Origin: Chenopodium formosanum
Lineage: Eukaryota > Streptophyta > Magnoliopsida > Caryophyllales > Amaranthaceae
NCBI GenBank assembly: GCA_024500155.1
Contig: CM044871.1
Coordinates: forward strand, 75,190,402 to 75,254,401
Length of the DNA stretch: 64,000 bases
Direction: 5' to 3'
A program made the translations under genes and the position numbers. The notes under the pieces are model-generated. The model did no database searches. It saw only the letters and a program-made list of their open reading frames with translations, and was not told where the DNA came from. Positions 1-11,660 of the stretch are shown one piece after another. Within the stretch, counting starts at the first letter, position 1. Every line of letters begins with the position of its first letter.

Positions 1-526
1 AGAAATTGAGGTAGGAGAGAGAAATTATGGAGTTGATGAAAAGAAGAATGAAGGGTGTGAGTTGAGTAAGGAAGGTAATGGTGTTTAAGATGTTGTTTGA
101 AGATTGGAAGTGTTGCAATTTGAGGCTGAAGAAGTGAAATTATCTGAAGAGCAGATTAGAAATAATGACCAAGCTCCAAAATGGTAAGAAGTTGGTCATG
201 GTGGTTTTGGGGCAACGTTGATGGGGGAAATGGATGGGTGAGGTCGCCGGCGCCGGAGGATCATTTACGCGCCGACATTGATGAGGAAACGGAGGTTGGA
301 TGGTGGCAATGAGGGTGGTTAAGATGGAGCGGTGGCTGAAAGATGGTAGTGAGGTGGTTGGACGATGGTTAGGCCCCACTAACTGAAATGGTAACGACAC
401 AAGGCTAAAGGTAGTGATATCTATAGCTTTGGGTTTTGGGTGGTAGTAAAATAAAATTAAAAAAAAAAAATCCGATAGTAAATGTGAAACAAGGTGCTTT
501 CGCCGATAGCAAATGTTAAATTTTCC
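1..526. mobile_element. Mutator-like foldback element, right end only
   Basis: The stretch ending near 526 closes with a terminal sequence (GCAAATG...TTTTCC) preceded by GGTGCTTTCGCCGATAGC and GTAAATGTGAAAC. The same block, in the same order, ends the element at 36265-37325. The upstream part (about 180-400, with GATGGAGCGGTGGC and GAGGTGGTTGGAC) also matches 37080-37190, so this is a second copy of that family cut by the window edge. Reading frames in it, including one on the minus strand at 140-400, are low-complexity and not conserved as protein, so I do not call a gene. The family assignment rests on the fuller copy, which has long terminal inverted repeats. Confidence 0.6.
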
Positions 527-532
527 TAAAAT

Positions 533-912
533 AACGTAACTATATCAATTTTGATGATATTTACACAAAGGTCATTATATACAAAAATAAGGTAATTATA
601 TCAATTTTAATAACATTTACATAAAGGTCACCATTTACAGAAATAAGGTAACTATATCGACTTAGAGTTTTTTGACACCATTTGCATAAAGATCACTATA
701 TACAAAAATAAAGGTTACTATATATAAAAATAAGGTAACTACATCAATTTTAACAACATTTCCAAAAAGATTGCTATATACAAAAATAAGGTTCCTGAAA
801 CAAATTTTACAACATTTTCATGATGCTAAGGTCATTGTATACAAAAATAAGGTAACTATATCAAATTTTGACAACATTTTCATGATGTTAAGGTCATTAT
901 ATACAATAATGT
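533..912. repeat. Tandem array of ~56-65 bp units
   Basis: About six to seven degenerate copies of a unit start with GGTAACTATATCAATTTT, continue with (A/T)ACATTT and AAGGTCATTATATAC, and end with AAAAATAA. Unit length varies and one copy is internally shortened (about 714-735). The array begins a few bases after the end of the Mutator-like element. No coding potential is visible. Confidence 0.75.
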
Positions 913-3058
913 TTTGAGCGGAACCACTATCAAATGCTCTTTTACATCACAAGGCTACTGCCCCCCCTCCTTTGTTCTTGCCCCTAACAACCTAAGCCTT
1001 CACTCCACCATCAGCTAACTTACATAACACCAACAAGCAACAATAACAACCTTGTAACTCTACTGCAACCTACAAGTATTCACCCCCATTCACCTACTTC
1101 AGCACAACCCAACAACACAAAGTAGCTACGCTTTCCCGCAACAACCACCAGCCACCTTAATTCGCCTAGCCATCCATGTGGTTCATCCACCTCATACCCT
1201 CCAAATCCACAACCAACCTTCGCCAAGTCATATGACCAGCTATCGCAATAATCACCACAACAGTCAAACCGCAACATCTGCAGCCGCAACTCTATAAGAT
1301 ACCCACATAGCGTAGCCACCAATTACTTCACCAATTCGTCACCAAAGACCGACTACAACATCACCAATTCAACCTCTAACAGTCAACAATTCAGCCACGT
1401 GATGATCAAATTCCACTAATTTTTAGAAATATAAATCACACACAAATACATTCAGATTCAACTAATGAATTACATACTGATGCATATAGATTATAAATAC
1501 TCAAAATCCCCAAATTTAATTAGATAAAATTCTAATATATTAAAACTATTATAATAGACAAACGCGCAAATTCATTAGATAAAATTCAGCATACAACTCA
1601 CAATTGCATTCGAAATCAGAAAAAAGTCAAGAATAAATTACACATAAGAACCTAATTTACTCAAATTAGATCCAAAGAGAAATTTACATAGAGAAAAATG
1701 ATAGTGCGTGGTGAATTTCACCACAATTATGATTGAATATCTCTTCTTGATGTATATAAGAATGATGTTTTTGAGAATAAAGGTGAGATTTATGAGGAAT
1801 TCATGATGACGACCCAATTAAAAGGTATTTAGATTATTATTATTTTTTTTAATTTTAATTTCATTATTTTGATGGTTTTTTTATGATGATTTATATTTGT
1901 TCATTGATTATGGTTAACAAATTCGTTATTGAAAGTATCTAGTTTTCAATAATATTTAGTTTTTGCATTTTTTTTTTTGTAAATTTGTGTTATTTTCAAA
2001 GGGCGAAGATGATGCTCTTCAAACTATAATGAATGTTCTTTTATTTGTTTGATCCATATTTATCTTTTTAAATGGAATGAAATATGTACTTTTGAGTTGG
2101 ATTAATATATGTTATTTTAGTTTGAATAATATTTTCCTTACATTACCAATTATATTCTTTATTGTCTATGTAGATTTTAAATGTTTCTTAGGTTTTAAAT
2201 TATATGAAGTATGTTCTTTTACGTAATATTTTTTTTCCTTTTGAAACAACATATAAGTGTTCTTTTATGTTCTTAGAATAATTTACATTTTTTTTATATT
2301 AATTTAGAATATCTAATAATTATGTTTTTATTTCTTTTTTAATTCATAATCAGGATTATGAAGGTTAATGAGAAGTTTTTGGGATAATGATGGACATTTA
2401 GATTTAAAGAGCTGAGCATCCATAATATTAAGAACGAACCTCCATGATATTGATAAAGAACATGATACTATCATGTAATGAATAACAAGTACATTAACCT
2501 TATCATCAAAGAACATGGACATTTAAAACAATTTATTAGAAGATTTAAAAAATATCTATATATTATATAATAATGTACATATGGAAAAAGAACGTTGTTA
2601 AATTATACAGAACATTACAAGTTATACACATGAACATACCAAATTAAAAATGAATATAAGAATAATAATAATAATGAACATGATAGTATTATGAAAAGAA
2701 CATTATTTAAATTTTAACTAGCATGATAAAATTTTGAAAATGAAATTTTAAATTTAAAAATTTAAAAATTAAATCTTGACTTATGATTAAGAAAAAAAAT
2801 CTCGTAGAGGATAATTATTATTAGAAAGTAATTTTCTTAAAAAGATTTACCCTAAGATACAAACTAAAAAAATAAAGAGGTAATTATCATTAACTTATTT
2901 AAAATCTATGCTAAAAAATTGTAATGTTCTTCACCTTTTAACGGTATGTTCTTTTCACTCTAATTATTTGTTCTTTACATTCCATCTCAAAGATTTAAAA
3001 GCATTGTGTTCTTTATGTGTAAGCACTATGTACTTTATTGGTGTACCTTGCTCGGTAC
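913..3058. other. AT-rich intergenic stretch, no gene seen
   Basis: 960-1400 is C-rich and G-poor on the plus strand, but its frames carry no recognisable domain. 1740-3030 is very AT-rich with many scattered GTTCTTT/AAGAACAT words, resembling the interior of the inverted-repeat element at 50335-51163. It may be an old relative of that element, but no terminal inverted repeats or duplication could be defined here. Confidence 0.4.
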
Positions 3059-3063
3059 ACTAG

Positions 3064-4852
3064 TGTAGTCACCCATTTGTGTCTCCCCCAAACCAAACCC
3101 AGTGATGAGTACCTTTCACGTCGAATCATAATCGAATGAAGTGAAAGTGTGGAAAGTCTAGTGTTGCGGATAGTTTTAATTTCTTTTCTCTTCTCTTTGT
3201 TTTTGAAAACCTATTTTAAGAAAATAGCCAATCCAGTTTGGTTGGTCCATGATATGGGTCCAATAGTAGCGTAGTTGGATAGGGCTTGAAAAGTGCTTTC
3301 CGATGATATATTATAAGCCCAATTCCGATGAATATTGAGGAAGTTATGGCCAAATTACGAAACTGGCCTGGTTTGAGCCTTATAGGCGACTCAATGATCT
3401 AGAGGAGGGCCTAGTATGAATTTATCATTTCTAATGCGATTAGGGATGGTTTTAGTCTTCTAGATTTTTCTAGAAGGTTCTTTTCATTCCAAATTCAATT
3501 AGCGTTGATAAATTGACTTTTGTTGACTTTTTAGAGTTTTAATCAGAATAAAAGAATGTTTTTGAGGAAAATACGATTTTATCCTTCTGTACGACAATTT
3601 CTATCTGATTTTAGAAAACGCGTCAATAATTAAGTTAGAGCCAAACGCCAGCATTAGCGCTTGACGCTAAGCTTGGCGCCTGACGCTAACCTCGTTCTGC
3701 GCGTCAAAACTCTGTTTCATTTTTTTTATCTTTTTGACTGATTTTCTCTATAAATAGCCTTCTAAAACTCCGTTTTCATTCACCAACTCTCATCAAGAAA
3801 TTCTTGATTACTCTTTCTCTCTCTTTTCTAAACTAGCTTTTCTCAAAATACAAAATTCCGCACTTGCGAGATCTAGATACACCTAGCCATATTCGAAGTT
3901 GCCTTCGCCCTAGACGTGAAAGGTTTAATTTCTGAGGGTTTGGTCCCAAATCTCTTTTTATTATTTTATTTAATTCTTTGATTTTATTATTTTCCTTGAA
4001 GTTACTAACGTGTGTATTTTGTTATTAGAAAGAGGTACGAGGCATCTAAGTAAGTGCTTTAATTGTTTACATTGTTATTATGATATAGAAATCATGCTTA
4101 GGTTGTTGTTATGATTCCTAAGTTATATTAGGGCGTTTTGATCTTCCTAGTATCATGTTAGGGCTAAAGTTTTGATTTTTATTGCTTAGTGACATGCTAG
4201 GGCTTGTTATTAATCTTGTTAGTATCATGCCTAGGATCTTGCTATTATTATGCTTTAACATGATTTTGATAAATATGATTATTTTATGATGATTTTTATT
4301 ATTATTATTTATTATTATTATTGTTGCTTGATATTTATTTTTATTGCTTGATCACACCTTTTTATGCATGTTTAAAGGAAATTTGTACTTGTAATAACGC
4401 TTATATAAGATAACTAATAATCTTGTTTAGGGTTAATTTGATTATAATTCAAGTGATCGCCAATAATAGTTTTATTTGTGCATTAATATTCAACCAACAT
4501 AGATTAAACAGGTTAAGGGTTAATCCTATTGATTGCATGTTAGTAAGAAAGCGCACATGAATACGATAAGAATAAAGTAGAGGCCTATTATTAGGGCAGG
4601 TTCAATCTCTTTTAGGTTGGATTTGTACCTTCATCCCTGAACTACAAGTCATGGTTCAAGACCTATTGGAGTTGACGATCTCCTGGATCGTTAAGGGGTG
4701 TAACCTTCACCTCGTGAACGGTTTACAAGTTCCTTAAAAAACTTGTTGGCGACTCTTTTTCTCTATCTTCTTTCCCTTTGGACGCCACCGTACTTTGGTG
4801 TATGATCACAGTGGGGTTCAAGTTTGGGGTAACGCTTGAAATATTCCCTACA
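3064..4852 (+). repeat. 5' LTR of the composite element
   Basis: It starts TGTAGTCACCCATTTGTG and ends GAAATATTCCCTACA, followed after five bases by a primer-binding site. By eye it is about 95% identical to 28445-30103 over its first 300 bases. It differs by an extra block of roughly 180 bp around 4082-4262 (with ATGATACTAG/GTATCATG-type words) that is missing from the 3' LTR. A TATAAATA box lies at 3749-3756, and a cluster of GGCGCC-type palindromes (about 3641-3706) lies just upstream of it. Confidence 0.9.
3749..3756 (+). promoter_or_regulatory. LTR TATA box
   Basis: TATAAATA in the context CTCTATAAATAGCC. The same sequence and spacing occur in the 3' LTR (29149-29156), in the divergent LTR (25246-25253, CCCTATAAATAGG) and on the minus strand of the right-hand LTR (60462-60469). 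Conservation across four LTRs supports it as the core promoter of the genomic transcript. Confidence 0.7.
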
Positions 4853-4857
4853 GTTTT

Positions 4858-4877
4858 TGGCGACTCCAATGGGGAGG
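4858..4877 (+). other. Primer-binding site, copy 1
   Basis: TGGCGACTCCAATGGGGAG begins five bases after the LTR end. The TGG start matches the CCA tail of a tRNA, and the second copy at 11642-11660 differs at one base. The sequence resembles sites attributed to tRNA-Arg in Tat/Ogre elements; that tRNA identity is from memory. Confidence 0.65.
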
Positions 4878-6534
4878 GTTTCTATTTTAATTCCTGAAAT
4901 TTATTTCGGCAATGATTTAGAATGAGTGGATGAGACTCGAAACGTTCTAAGTATTTCATGTGCGTAATTTTGATTAACATTATTGTCATATGCATAAAAA
5001 AGATCTCATTGGAAAGACCATCCGTAATGAGTTAAAACATAGGATTTTTACACGTAGGAAATTTGAGGAATATCTTTCACAACTAGGATCGAAATAACAC
5101 TACGCGAAACTGGAAAATTTTATCGAGCACAAAAAGCTGCTGAGGAATGTAGGAATTAGCGTCAGCGAACAGAAATTAGCGCCAATATTTTGACTTTAGC
5201 GCCAGACAACAGCCCTGTCGCCAGGCGCTAAAGCCAAAAGCTGGCGCCGGCCTCTGTTTGCTGGCGCCAAGTTCTTCCAATACCGAGCCAGAAATATGCG
5301 TTCTAATTTTGACCAGTTTTTAGCATTGTTCGCTCGATCCTACTTCCTGATTGAATTTTTCTCACTTTTCTGAAACCCATATGTGTTCTTATATGGACAT
5401 AACCCTCTGGGAATTCGTGCTCCATTTACCTGATTGAAAGCTCTGAGCAACAAAGGGTACATCCGAGAATGTTGAATTCACCAAACCATGGAAGCGAATT
5501 TTTTCTAAATTCGCGGTGTCCCATCCACTCGCGCCAACCCTTCACGGTTAGGCTTCTGCACGGTGCATCCGGACAATTAACCATGGACCCTCTATTGACT
5601 AACCCATATCCCAAACTTTAGAGAACTAGAGCCATGGTTAGGTTGCAAACTCATTGCATCATATCGTGCCTACCTGACTAATTGTGCATTATTTGTTGTG
5701 CATATGGTATGTGTTTTTTTTAACCGTTTGTTTGACTTGTGCTAAGATTAAATAAATTACTGACTAAAAGAACTTTGCCTAATTAATTAATTAATTAATT
5801 TGAGTAAATAAAGTCTAATATTTTAACCAGAATTGACTTAGTACGACTTTGGGCATACCCCTGTTAATCAATAATACCGAAGACAGTTTCTGATCGACGC
5901 TCCAGCAATGGAGCCAAAGTTTGAACTGTAGCGCCACTCTGTGGAGTGTGGCGCCTGGCGACAGTTCTGTCGTCTGGCGCTACACTGCAAAGAGAGGCGC
6001 CAGTCCTGTCGTTTTGACGACAGTTCGGTTTATTGCTCGAGTCATCACTTTGTGTCTAATTAACCAGTTGGCTAAGTAATTCGGTTAATTTTTACTGTTA
6101 ATAATACCTTGTTAAGTCATTAATTGAGTCTAGGCACCAAGTACCATGGTCTTACACAAAAGTCCAAGCATGTCACTTACACTCAACGCACACACCAATA
6201 CACATACTTTGACCATGTCTAAGAAAGTCTTGTATGCGCGTTTTTTCCGTCATTTTTTTAGGGGGGTAAGTCGCATATTAATCCTCCAATTTAAATACCA
6301 TACTTGATTCCTAAAAATATATACCTTATTTTTGCCAAAAATATGCACCTATTTTTTTTTTCCTCTTTAAAACCGTAAAGTCAAGGTCGATTTGAGTCAA
6401 GTAATTAAAACAAAAACTGTTTAAATTACAGCGCGTGGGCAAGAAAGGAAGGGCTATTAATCAAAGACAATCTTTTCGTACAAGTCCAATTTTTCGACAA
6501 ACCCATCGCTCGTAAGAGGAAAGCTAGAACAGCA
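4878..6534 (+). other. Untranslated leader, copy 1
   Basis: About 1.65 kb between the primer-binding site and the first gag ATG. No long frame is present, so the extra 5' ORF of true Ogre elements is absent. Two GC-rich clusters of GGCGCC-type palindromes lie at about 5156-5280 and 5893-6020. The leader is colinear with 11661-13331 in the second copy. A candidate 3' splice site (TTTAAATTACAG, near 6418-6429) precedes a stretch that stays open in the gag frame up to the ATG in both copies. Confidence 0.6.
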
Positions 6535-8294
6535 ATGGCAACACAAGAAGAAGTCAATGAGCTCAGGAACCAACTGGTTACCGTGAGTGAGGCACTAAAA
6601 ATCCTAACCCTCAAGATTGATGATCCCGTGAAACAACAACAAATGGACCTCATGCAAGAGAGTCTGAGAAAGCTATCAAGCGACTACAAGTTTCAAGGGA
6701 TTAGCTCACAAGGGGTCTCGGTGGACAAGGATCTTCTTCCGTAGAAGTTCAATGCTAACGACATCTCGAAATTCAAGGCAACCGATAATCCTTATTTTCA
6801 TTTAAGAGCCTTCAAAACAATAATGAGCATTAAGGGTATCGATAAGAAGGTGTTCCCCTCTCTGTTCTCACTATCTCTCGAAACCGTTTGCCAGCAATGG
6901 TTCTTTTCTCTCGAGAAAGAAAAAACCTCCACCTGAGAGTCCATAACAAACGCTTTCGTTGATAGATACAAATGTAACATTCAAGTTGAGACTGACCATA
7001 GGGAACTTGAAATCCTCAAGCAGAAGGAGAATGAAGGCTTCACCTCCTTCTTTAACAAATGGAGAGAAACCTCAGTTAAGATGATTGAGGTGCCAAGTGA
7101 AAAAGAGTCCGTAAGGTTATTCATCAAAAACCATCAAGAAAAATACTCCAAGCATCTCAAATATCAGAATAATCTTTATACCTTCAAGGCCGTCTACGAC
7201 ATTGGAATCAATATTGAAGACGACCTGGCTAAGTTGAAAGCTGCCAACAATAACTCCAACAGTGGCTGGAAAGACAAAAAGAACGACAATCCTTATTCTT
7301 CCAAAACCACCCACTCAAACAATGTTAGCACTTTTAACCAAGGTGAAGTGCTTGCTATGAATAATCAAGGACATAAGAAACCATTTAGGAGGAACTTTAC
7401 TCCTATTGGCATGAGTTATGACACCGCATTTGACCGATTAAATGCAAAAGGTCTTATAACTCCTATTAGGCCATTTGGGGACCCACCAGTCGAAAAGATA
7501 ATGGCTAACTAGAACCCCAATGCACATTTCAAGTATCACCAAGGTAGGGGCCATCTTACCAAGAACTGTTGGAAGCTTAAAGAAGCTATCCAAGACTTAA
7601 TCGACAACAACAAACTGTCGTTTCCCCCTGCCAGCAAAAAGCCAAGTATTGATAATGCGCCTCTCGCTCACTCCTTGGTCATCTCTGATGAGGAAAACGA
7701 GGTTGATCCCTCATCTCTCATCAAACCTGTTAAAGAAATCCATGCCATTGAAGAAGAGGAGGAGATCTTTTTCGACGCCATGGATAACTTTCCAGAATTA
7801 GCCAGTAAAGAGGACTTACAATTCTTACAGTGACTATGATGGAAGTTTCACACTTGCTACGTGAAGCCCTCAAGGTTATAAAAGAACTTCAGAAGAAATA
7901 TGACGAGGTTTCTCTCCCGAAAAATGAACCTAAGAGAGAGCTCACACCCATGGGAACGACTTATGAGGCGAAACGTTTTCCTTTACAAGTCACCGATAAA
8001 CCCAAGAAGAGTAATAAACTCTACACTCCAATTGGGATCCCATATATACAAATGTTCAAAATGCTCTCCGAGAGTGGCGAGATCAAACCTCTCAAACCGA
8101 GACCATTTGAATCTTTGAAAAGGACAGATAAATATTACTGCCCATATAATCAATCAGGGGGTCACACTATCGAAAACTGCTTTAAATTAAAGGATTTAAT
8201 CCAGAAAATGATCGATGATAAAAAGCTAGTCCAAGTTCCACAAGAAGAGGATGTAAACATTAATGGAGTATAGGACAGCGACGAAGAAGACGTC
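6535..8294 (+). pseudogene. Gag polyprotein region, copy 1, broken
   Basis: Capsid protein of a Ty3/gypsy element, recognised by colinear similarity to the second copy (13332-14963) and by a zinc-knuckle-like block (CPYNQSGGHTIENC) near 8139-8180. The family uses a shortened CX2H/C motif of this kind. In-frame stops lie at 6742 (TAG), 6934 (TGA), 7510 (TAG) and 8271 (TAG). Each corresponds to CAG or TGG in the other copy, that is C-to-T changes on one strand or the other. There is also a frameshift near 7815-7830. This copy holds roughly 120 bp around 7825-7945 that the second lacks (LKVIKELQKKYDEV, a possible short coiled coil). Non-functional as it stands. Confidence 0.8.
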
Positions 8295-8306
8295 TACTTA
8301 AAAGAC

Positions 8307-9737
8307 ATGGTAGGACCTCCACCTTCGGTGTCATATGCCATGGATGACTTTTGGGTTGAAGAAGATTCATCAATAGACGTCCTCACAAGATCCAGGAGAA
8401 TGCAACCTCCTATTTTGACACAACCCATGCCAACCACACAGCAAGTTCCCACACGTATCATTGAAGATAATGACATCGTCAAACAATTCAAGAAAACAAA
8501 AGTTGAAATGAACGTATGGAAGCTTCTGGCAATGTCTCGAGAACATAGGTTGGCTGTAATGAATGCCTTGGACAAAATAGGGATAGATTTTGACACCACT
8601 CCTGAGGGGTTGGCTAACTTCCTCATGAGTGATCTCCCTAGTCCCATCAATTTGATCACCTTTTCCGACAAGGATTTACCCCTAGAAGGTGACAAACACT
8701 ATAAGGCATTAAACCTCACAGTGGTTTGCAAGAGAATGAACGTCCCTATGACTCTTGTAGACAATGGATCAGCCATTAATGTATGTCCACTTAGAACTGC
8801 GAGGATGCTAGGCATAAGGGATGAAGACTTAACCCCGTCAACGCAAGGAATAAGAGCCTACGACAACACTCGTCGTCAAGCTCTTGGTACCATGAATGTT
8901 ACGGCGGGAGCGATAGAACACGCTACTACTTTCCAAGTAGTAGATATTAAAGCATCATTCAATCTATTGTTGGGACGCCCTTGGCTTCATGACCTAAAGG
9001 CCGTCCCCTCATCTCTCCACCAACAAGTGAAAGCTATAGTTGTTGGAATTCCTATTACCATCGATGCTTCGCCTATGAGAATCAAGTCTATAGAGAATCC
9101 AATAATTAATGTGGAGCATGATGAAGACAATGAAGATTTGTGGGGCTTTAATAAAGAGGTCTCCTTAATCCAGGAGGATGAAAAGACCCCTCTCTGCCAC
9201 GACCCCCATTCCAACCTGATCGTGACTGCTATTTTGAAAAAGCAAGGACATTTTCCTGGGATGACCCTAGGAAAAAAGAAAGGAATAGCAAAACCGCTGG
9301 AATCACCTGGCCTCCCTAAATTAGATACTTTCGGACTTGGTTTCGAACCAACTCAGTTAGATCTTAAGCGAGCCCATGAAAAGTCGAAGGCACGTAGGGA
9401 CGCTCTCATTCAAAAGAAAGAAATCCCAATGGATCAGTACCCTCTCACACTTAATGGTCAATTCATAAAAGAAGGAGAAGACTATCCATGCTACGAATTT
9501 CCTGAACCATTTGTCGTAAACGGCATAAGGCAACCGGGATTCGAAATCTTCTTAGATTGCTATTTCATAGACGAAATCCCAACTCCTGTCCATAAGGAGA
9601 AAGCACCCCATGCTTTGACTTTAATGTCATGGGATTATTATTCGGGCGAGAAAAGGATGAGCCGACATACAAAGAGGATAACTCCTCGCTCATTCAAACA
9701 GTCCTACAAAGTGGAAACTTCAATCCCTCGAAGGTAA
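8307..9737 (+). pseudogene. Aspartic protease region, copy 1
   Basis: The frame is open for 476 residues. It contains the retroviral-type active site as VDNGSAINV and the later family motif FNLLLGRPWLHDL, both typical of Tat-lineage proteases that mature the polyprotein. It joins to Gag across the TAG at 8271 and is out of phase with what follows. At 9606-9609 there are four C where the second copy has five (16290-16294), and this one-base loss shifts the frame so that the tail continues in the frame beginning at 9629. The C-terminal part is a basic, charged linker. Confidence 0.8.
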
Positions 9738-10159
9738 TCACTCCAGCGGAAGGATCACTACAAGGGTGGCGCAAGACCGTCAAGGTGACTACTCCAAGTG
9801 GAAGGAAGATCTCCATCACGACAGGACAAGGACCGATGTTCGAAGAGTCGTCTAAGTCAGAGTCAGAGTCAGAGTCTCTCCCTATAGAGTCATCTAGGTC
9901 TTTAGTTGTAGCACCTTCCCCTTCTATCTCTTCTCCTAGAATAGTTAGTGATCAAGTCCTTGAGGACATATCACTCTTTGATGTAATGATCTCAGAGTAT
10001 AATAATATGATTTCTTCTCCTTACTCCTTGTGTTCTTCTTTAACCCAAGATGAGGAGCATTGCTTAACTAACAATGAAAAAGACAAAGAACTTATTAAAG
10101 CAATGGAAACACTTGAAAAGAAAACACCGATAATTGAAGAAATTGAGACGGTTGCTTGA
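9738..10159 (+). pseudogene. Protease-RT linker, copy 1
   Basis: A serine- and acid-rich spacer between protease and reverse transcriptase, colinear with 16416-16850 of the second copy (shared block GRKISITTGQGPMFEE). It contains runs of SES repeats. The frame ends at a TGA at 10157-10159, next to a 4-bp length difference from the second copy that moves the RT into another frame. No catalytic motif is present, and the equivalent spacer in Tat elements has no assigned function. Confidence 0.65.
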
Positions 10160-11175
10160 TTTCTCAAATGATTCAACCAATAAAAGAGAAATTAAAATCG
10201 GACTAACACTTAATGAACAAGAAAGAACCGATTTAATTAACTTGCTTAAAGAATTCATCGATGTATTTGCTTGGTCATACGAAGATATGCCAGACATTAA
10301 TAAAGAAATAGCTCAACACACTATACCACTAATTACGGGAATGAAACCTGTAAAACAAAAGTTACGTCGAATGAAACCCAACGTAGCTCTTAAAATAAAA
10401 GAAGAAGTTCAAAACAAATAACTGCAGGTTTCATCAAGGTATCCAAATACCACGAATGGGTCGCCAACGTCGTCCTAGTTCCGAAAAAAGATATAAGGGT
10501 AAGAATGTGTGTCGACTATCGAGATCTAACTAAGGCAAGTCCAAAGGACGACTTCCCTTTACCACACATCGATATTTTGGTGGATAACACAACAAATCAA
10601 GCACTTCTCTCGTTCATGGATGGATACGCAGGCTACAATCAGATTCTCATGGTAGAAGAAGACATGGAGAAAACAACCTTCATAACACTATGGGGTACTT
10701 ACTGCTACACGGTAATGCCATTCGGGTTGAAAAACGCGGGTGCTACTTACCAATGTGCAGCGACTGCCTTACTCCATGACATGATGCATAAAGAAGTCAA
10801 AGTATATGTGGATGACATGATTGTAAAATCAAAAGATCGCCAAGGCCATCAAGTAGATTAAGAAAATTTTTCAAAAGGCTGAGAAAATACAATATGAGGT
10901 TGAACCCATCTAAGTGTGCTTTTGGAGTCACCTCAGGCAAGCTTTTGGGTTATGTCATAAGCTCTAGAGGAATAGAGATAGACCCAACCAAGATCAAGGC
11001 AATCATGTCAATGCCACCGCCCAAAACCAAGAAGCAGATTCGAGGATTTATTGGCCGGTTGCAATACATAAGTAGGTTCATATCAAAATTAACGACAATA
11101 TGTGAACCAATCTTTAAAAAGCTTAAGAAGAATGTACCGGTAATATGGGATGACGAGTGTCAAAAAGCTTTTTAA
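10134..11175 (+). pseudogene. Reverse transcriptase, copy 1, frameshifted
   Basis: RNA-dependent DNA polymerase. Visible motifs are FAWSYEDMPDI, MCVDYRDLTKASPKDDFPLP, FMDGYAGYNQI, MPFGLKNAGATYQ and the catalytic YVDDMIVKSKD. The domain is spread over three frames. A single A is lost near 10413-10418 and a single base is lost near 10855, relative to the second copy. A GAA-to-TAA stop closes the last piece at 11173-11175. All key RT motifs survive, so the damage is recent relative to family divergence but abolishes expression of a whole enzyme. Confidence 0.85.
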
Positions 11176-11622
11176 AAGATCAAATCTTATCTCGCAAATC
11201 CTCCCGTATTAGCACCAACACTTTCGCGAATACCTCTTAGGCTGTATCTAACAGTTACCAAAGAGACAATGGGAGCTATGCTAGCACAAGAAGTAGAAGG
11301 CAAAGAAAACGCGATCTACTATCTAAGCAAGAAAATGCTCGAATATGAAGCACGTTGTACACCACTTGAGAAATTGTGTCTCGCCTTGGTGTGGGCCACA
11401 ACAAAGTTAAGACAAGATATGAAGAGCTAATTCTACTCGACGAAAAACGACTAGAAGCTCTACATCATACTCAGTGTTACCAAACTCGTTTGGTTAGGAA
11501 TTTTAATAAGAAGGTCAAGACACGAAACATCAAAGTAGGAGACTTGGTGTTAAAAGCATTAAAGAAAAAAGTTTTAGATCCAAGGGGAAAATTCAGACCT
11601 AATTTGTCTGGACCCTACGTGT
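11176..11622 (+). pseudogene. RNase H start fused to integrase C-terminus, copy 1
   Basis: The first RNase H domain runs to about 11406 (GTGGGCCACAACAAAGTTAA) and then jumps directly to the integrase C-terminal segment (YEELILLDEKRLEALHHT...KVGDLVLKALKKK...LSGPYV). Relative to the second copy, sequence equivalent to about 18090-19775 is missing (~1.7 kb), including the second RNase H and the integrase zinc finger and catalytic core. The deletion ends share short similarity (AGACA/AGAGCA before AGATATGAAG), consistent with microhomology-mediated loss. The segment ends at the GPY motif, where it meets 14 bp of LTR. Confidence 0.8.
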
Positions 11623-11636
11623 AAATATTCCCTACA
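11623..11636 (+). repeat. 14-bp LTR remnant between internal copies
   Basis: AAATATTCCCTACA is identical to the last 14 bases of both full LTRs and is followed at the normal distance by a primer-binding site. It is all that remains of an LTR between the two internal regions, whose 5' end is joined straight to the integrase C-terminus. Confidence 0.85.
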
Positions 11637-11641
11637 ATTTT

Positions 11642-11660
11642 TGGCGACTCCACTGGGGAG
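11642..11660 (+). other. Primer-binding site, copy 2
   Basis: TGGCGACTCCACTGGGGAG, six bases after the LTR remnant. Equivalent to 4858-4877 with one substitution. Confidence 0.65.

Noticed and set aside
4853..6534. True Ogre element with an extra 5' ORF and a protease-RT intron
   Set aside because: No long leader ORF is present, and in copy 2 gag, protease, RT and both RNase H domains are in one continuous frame.
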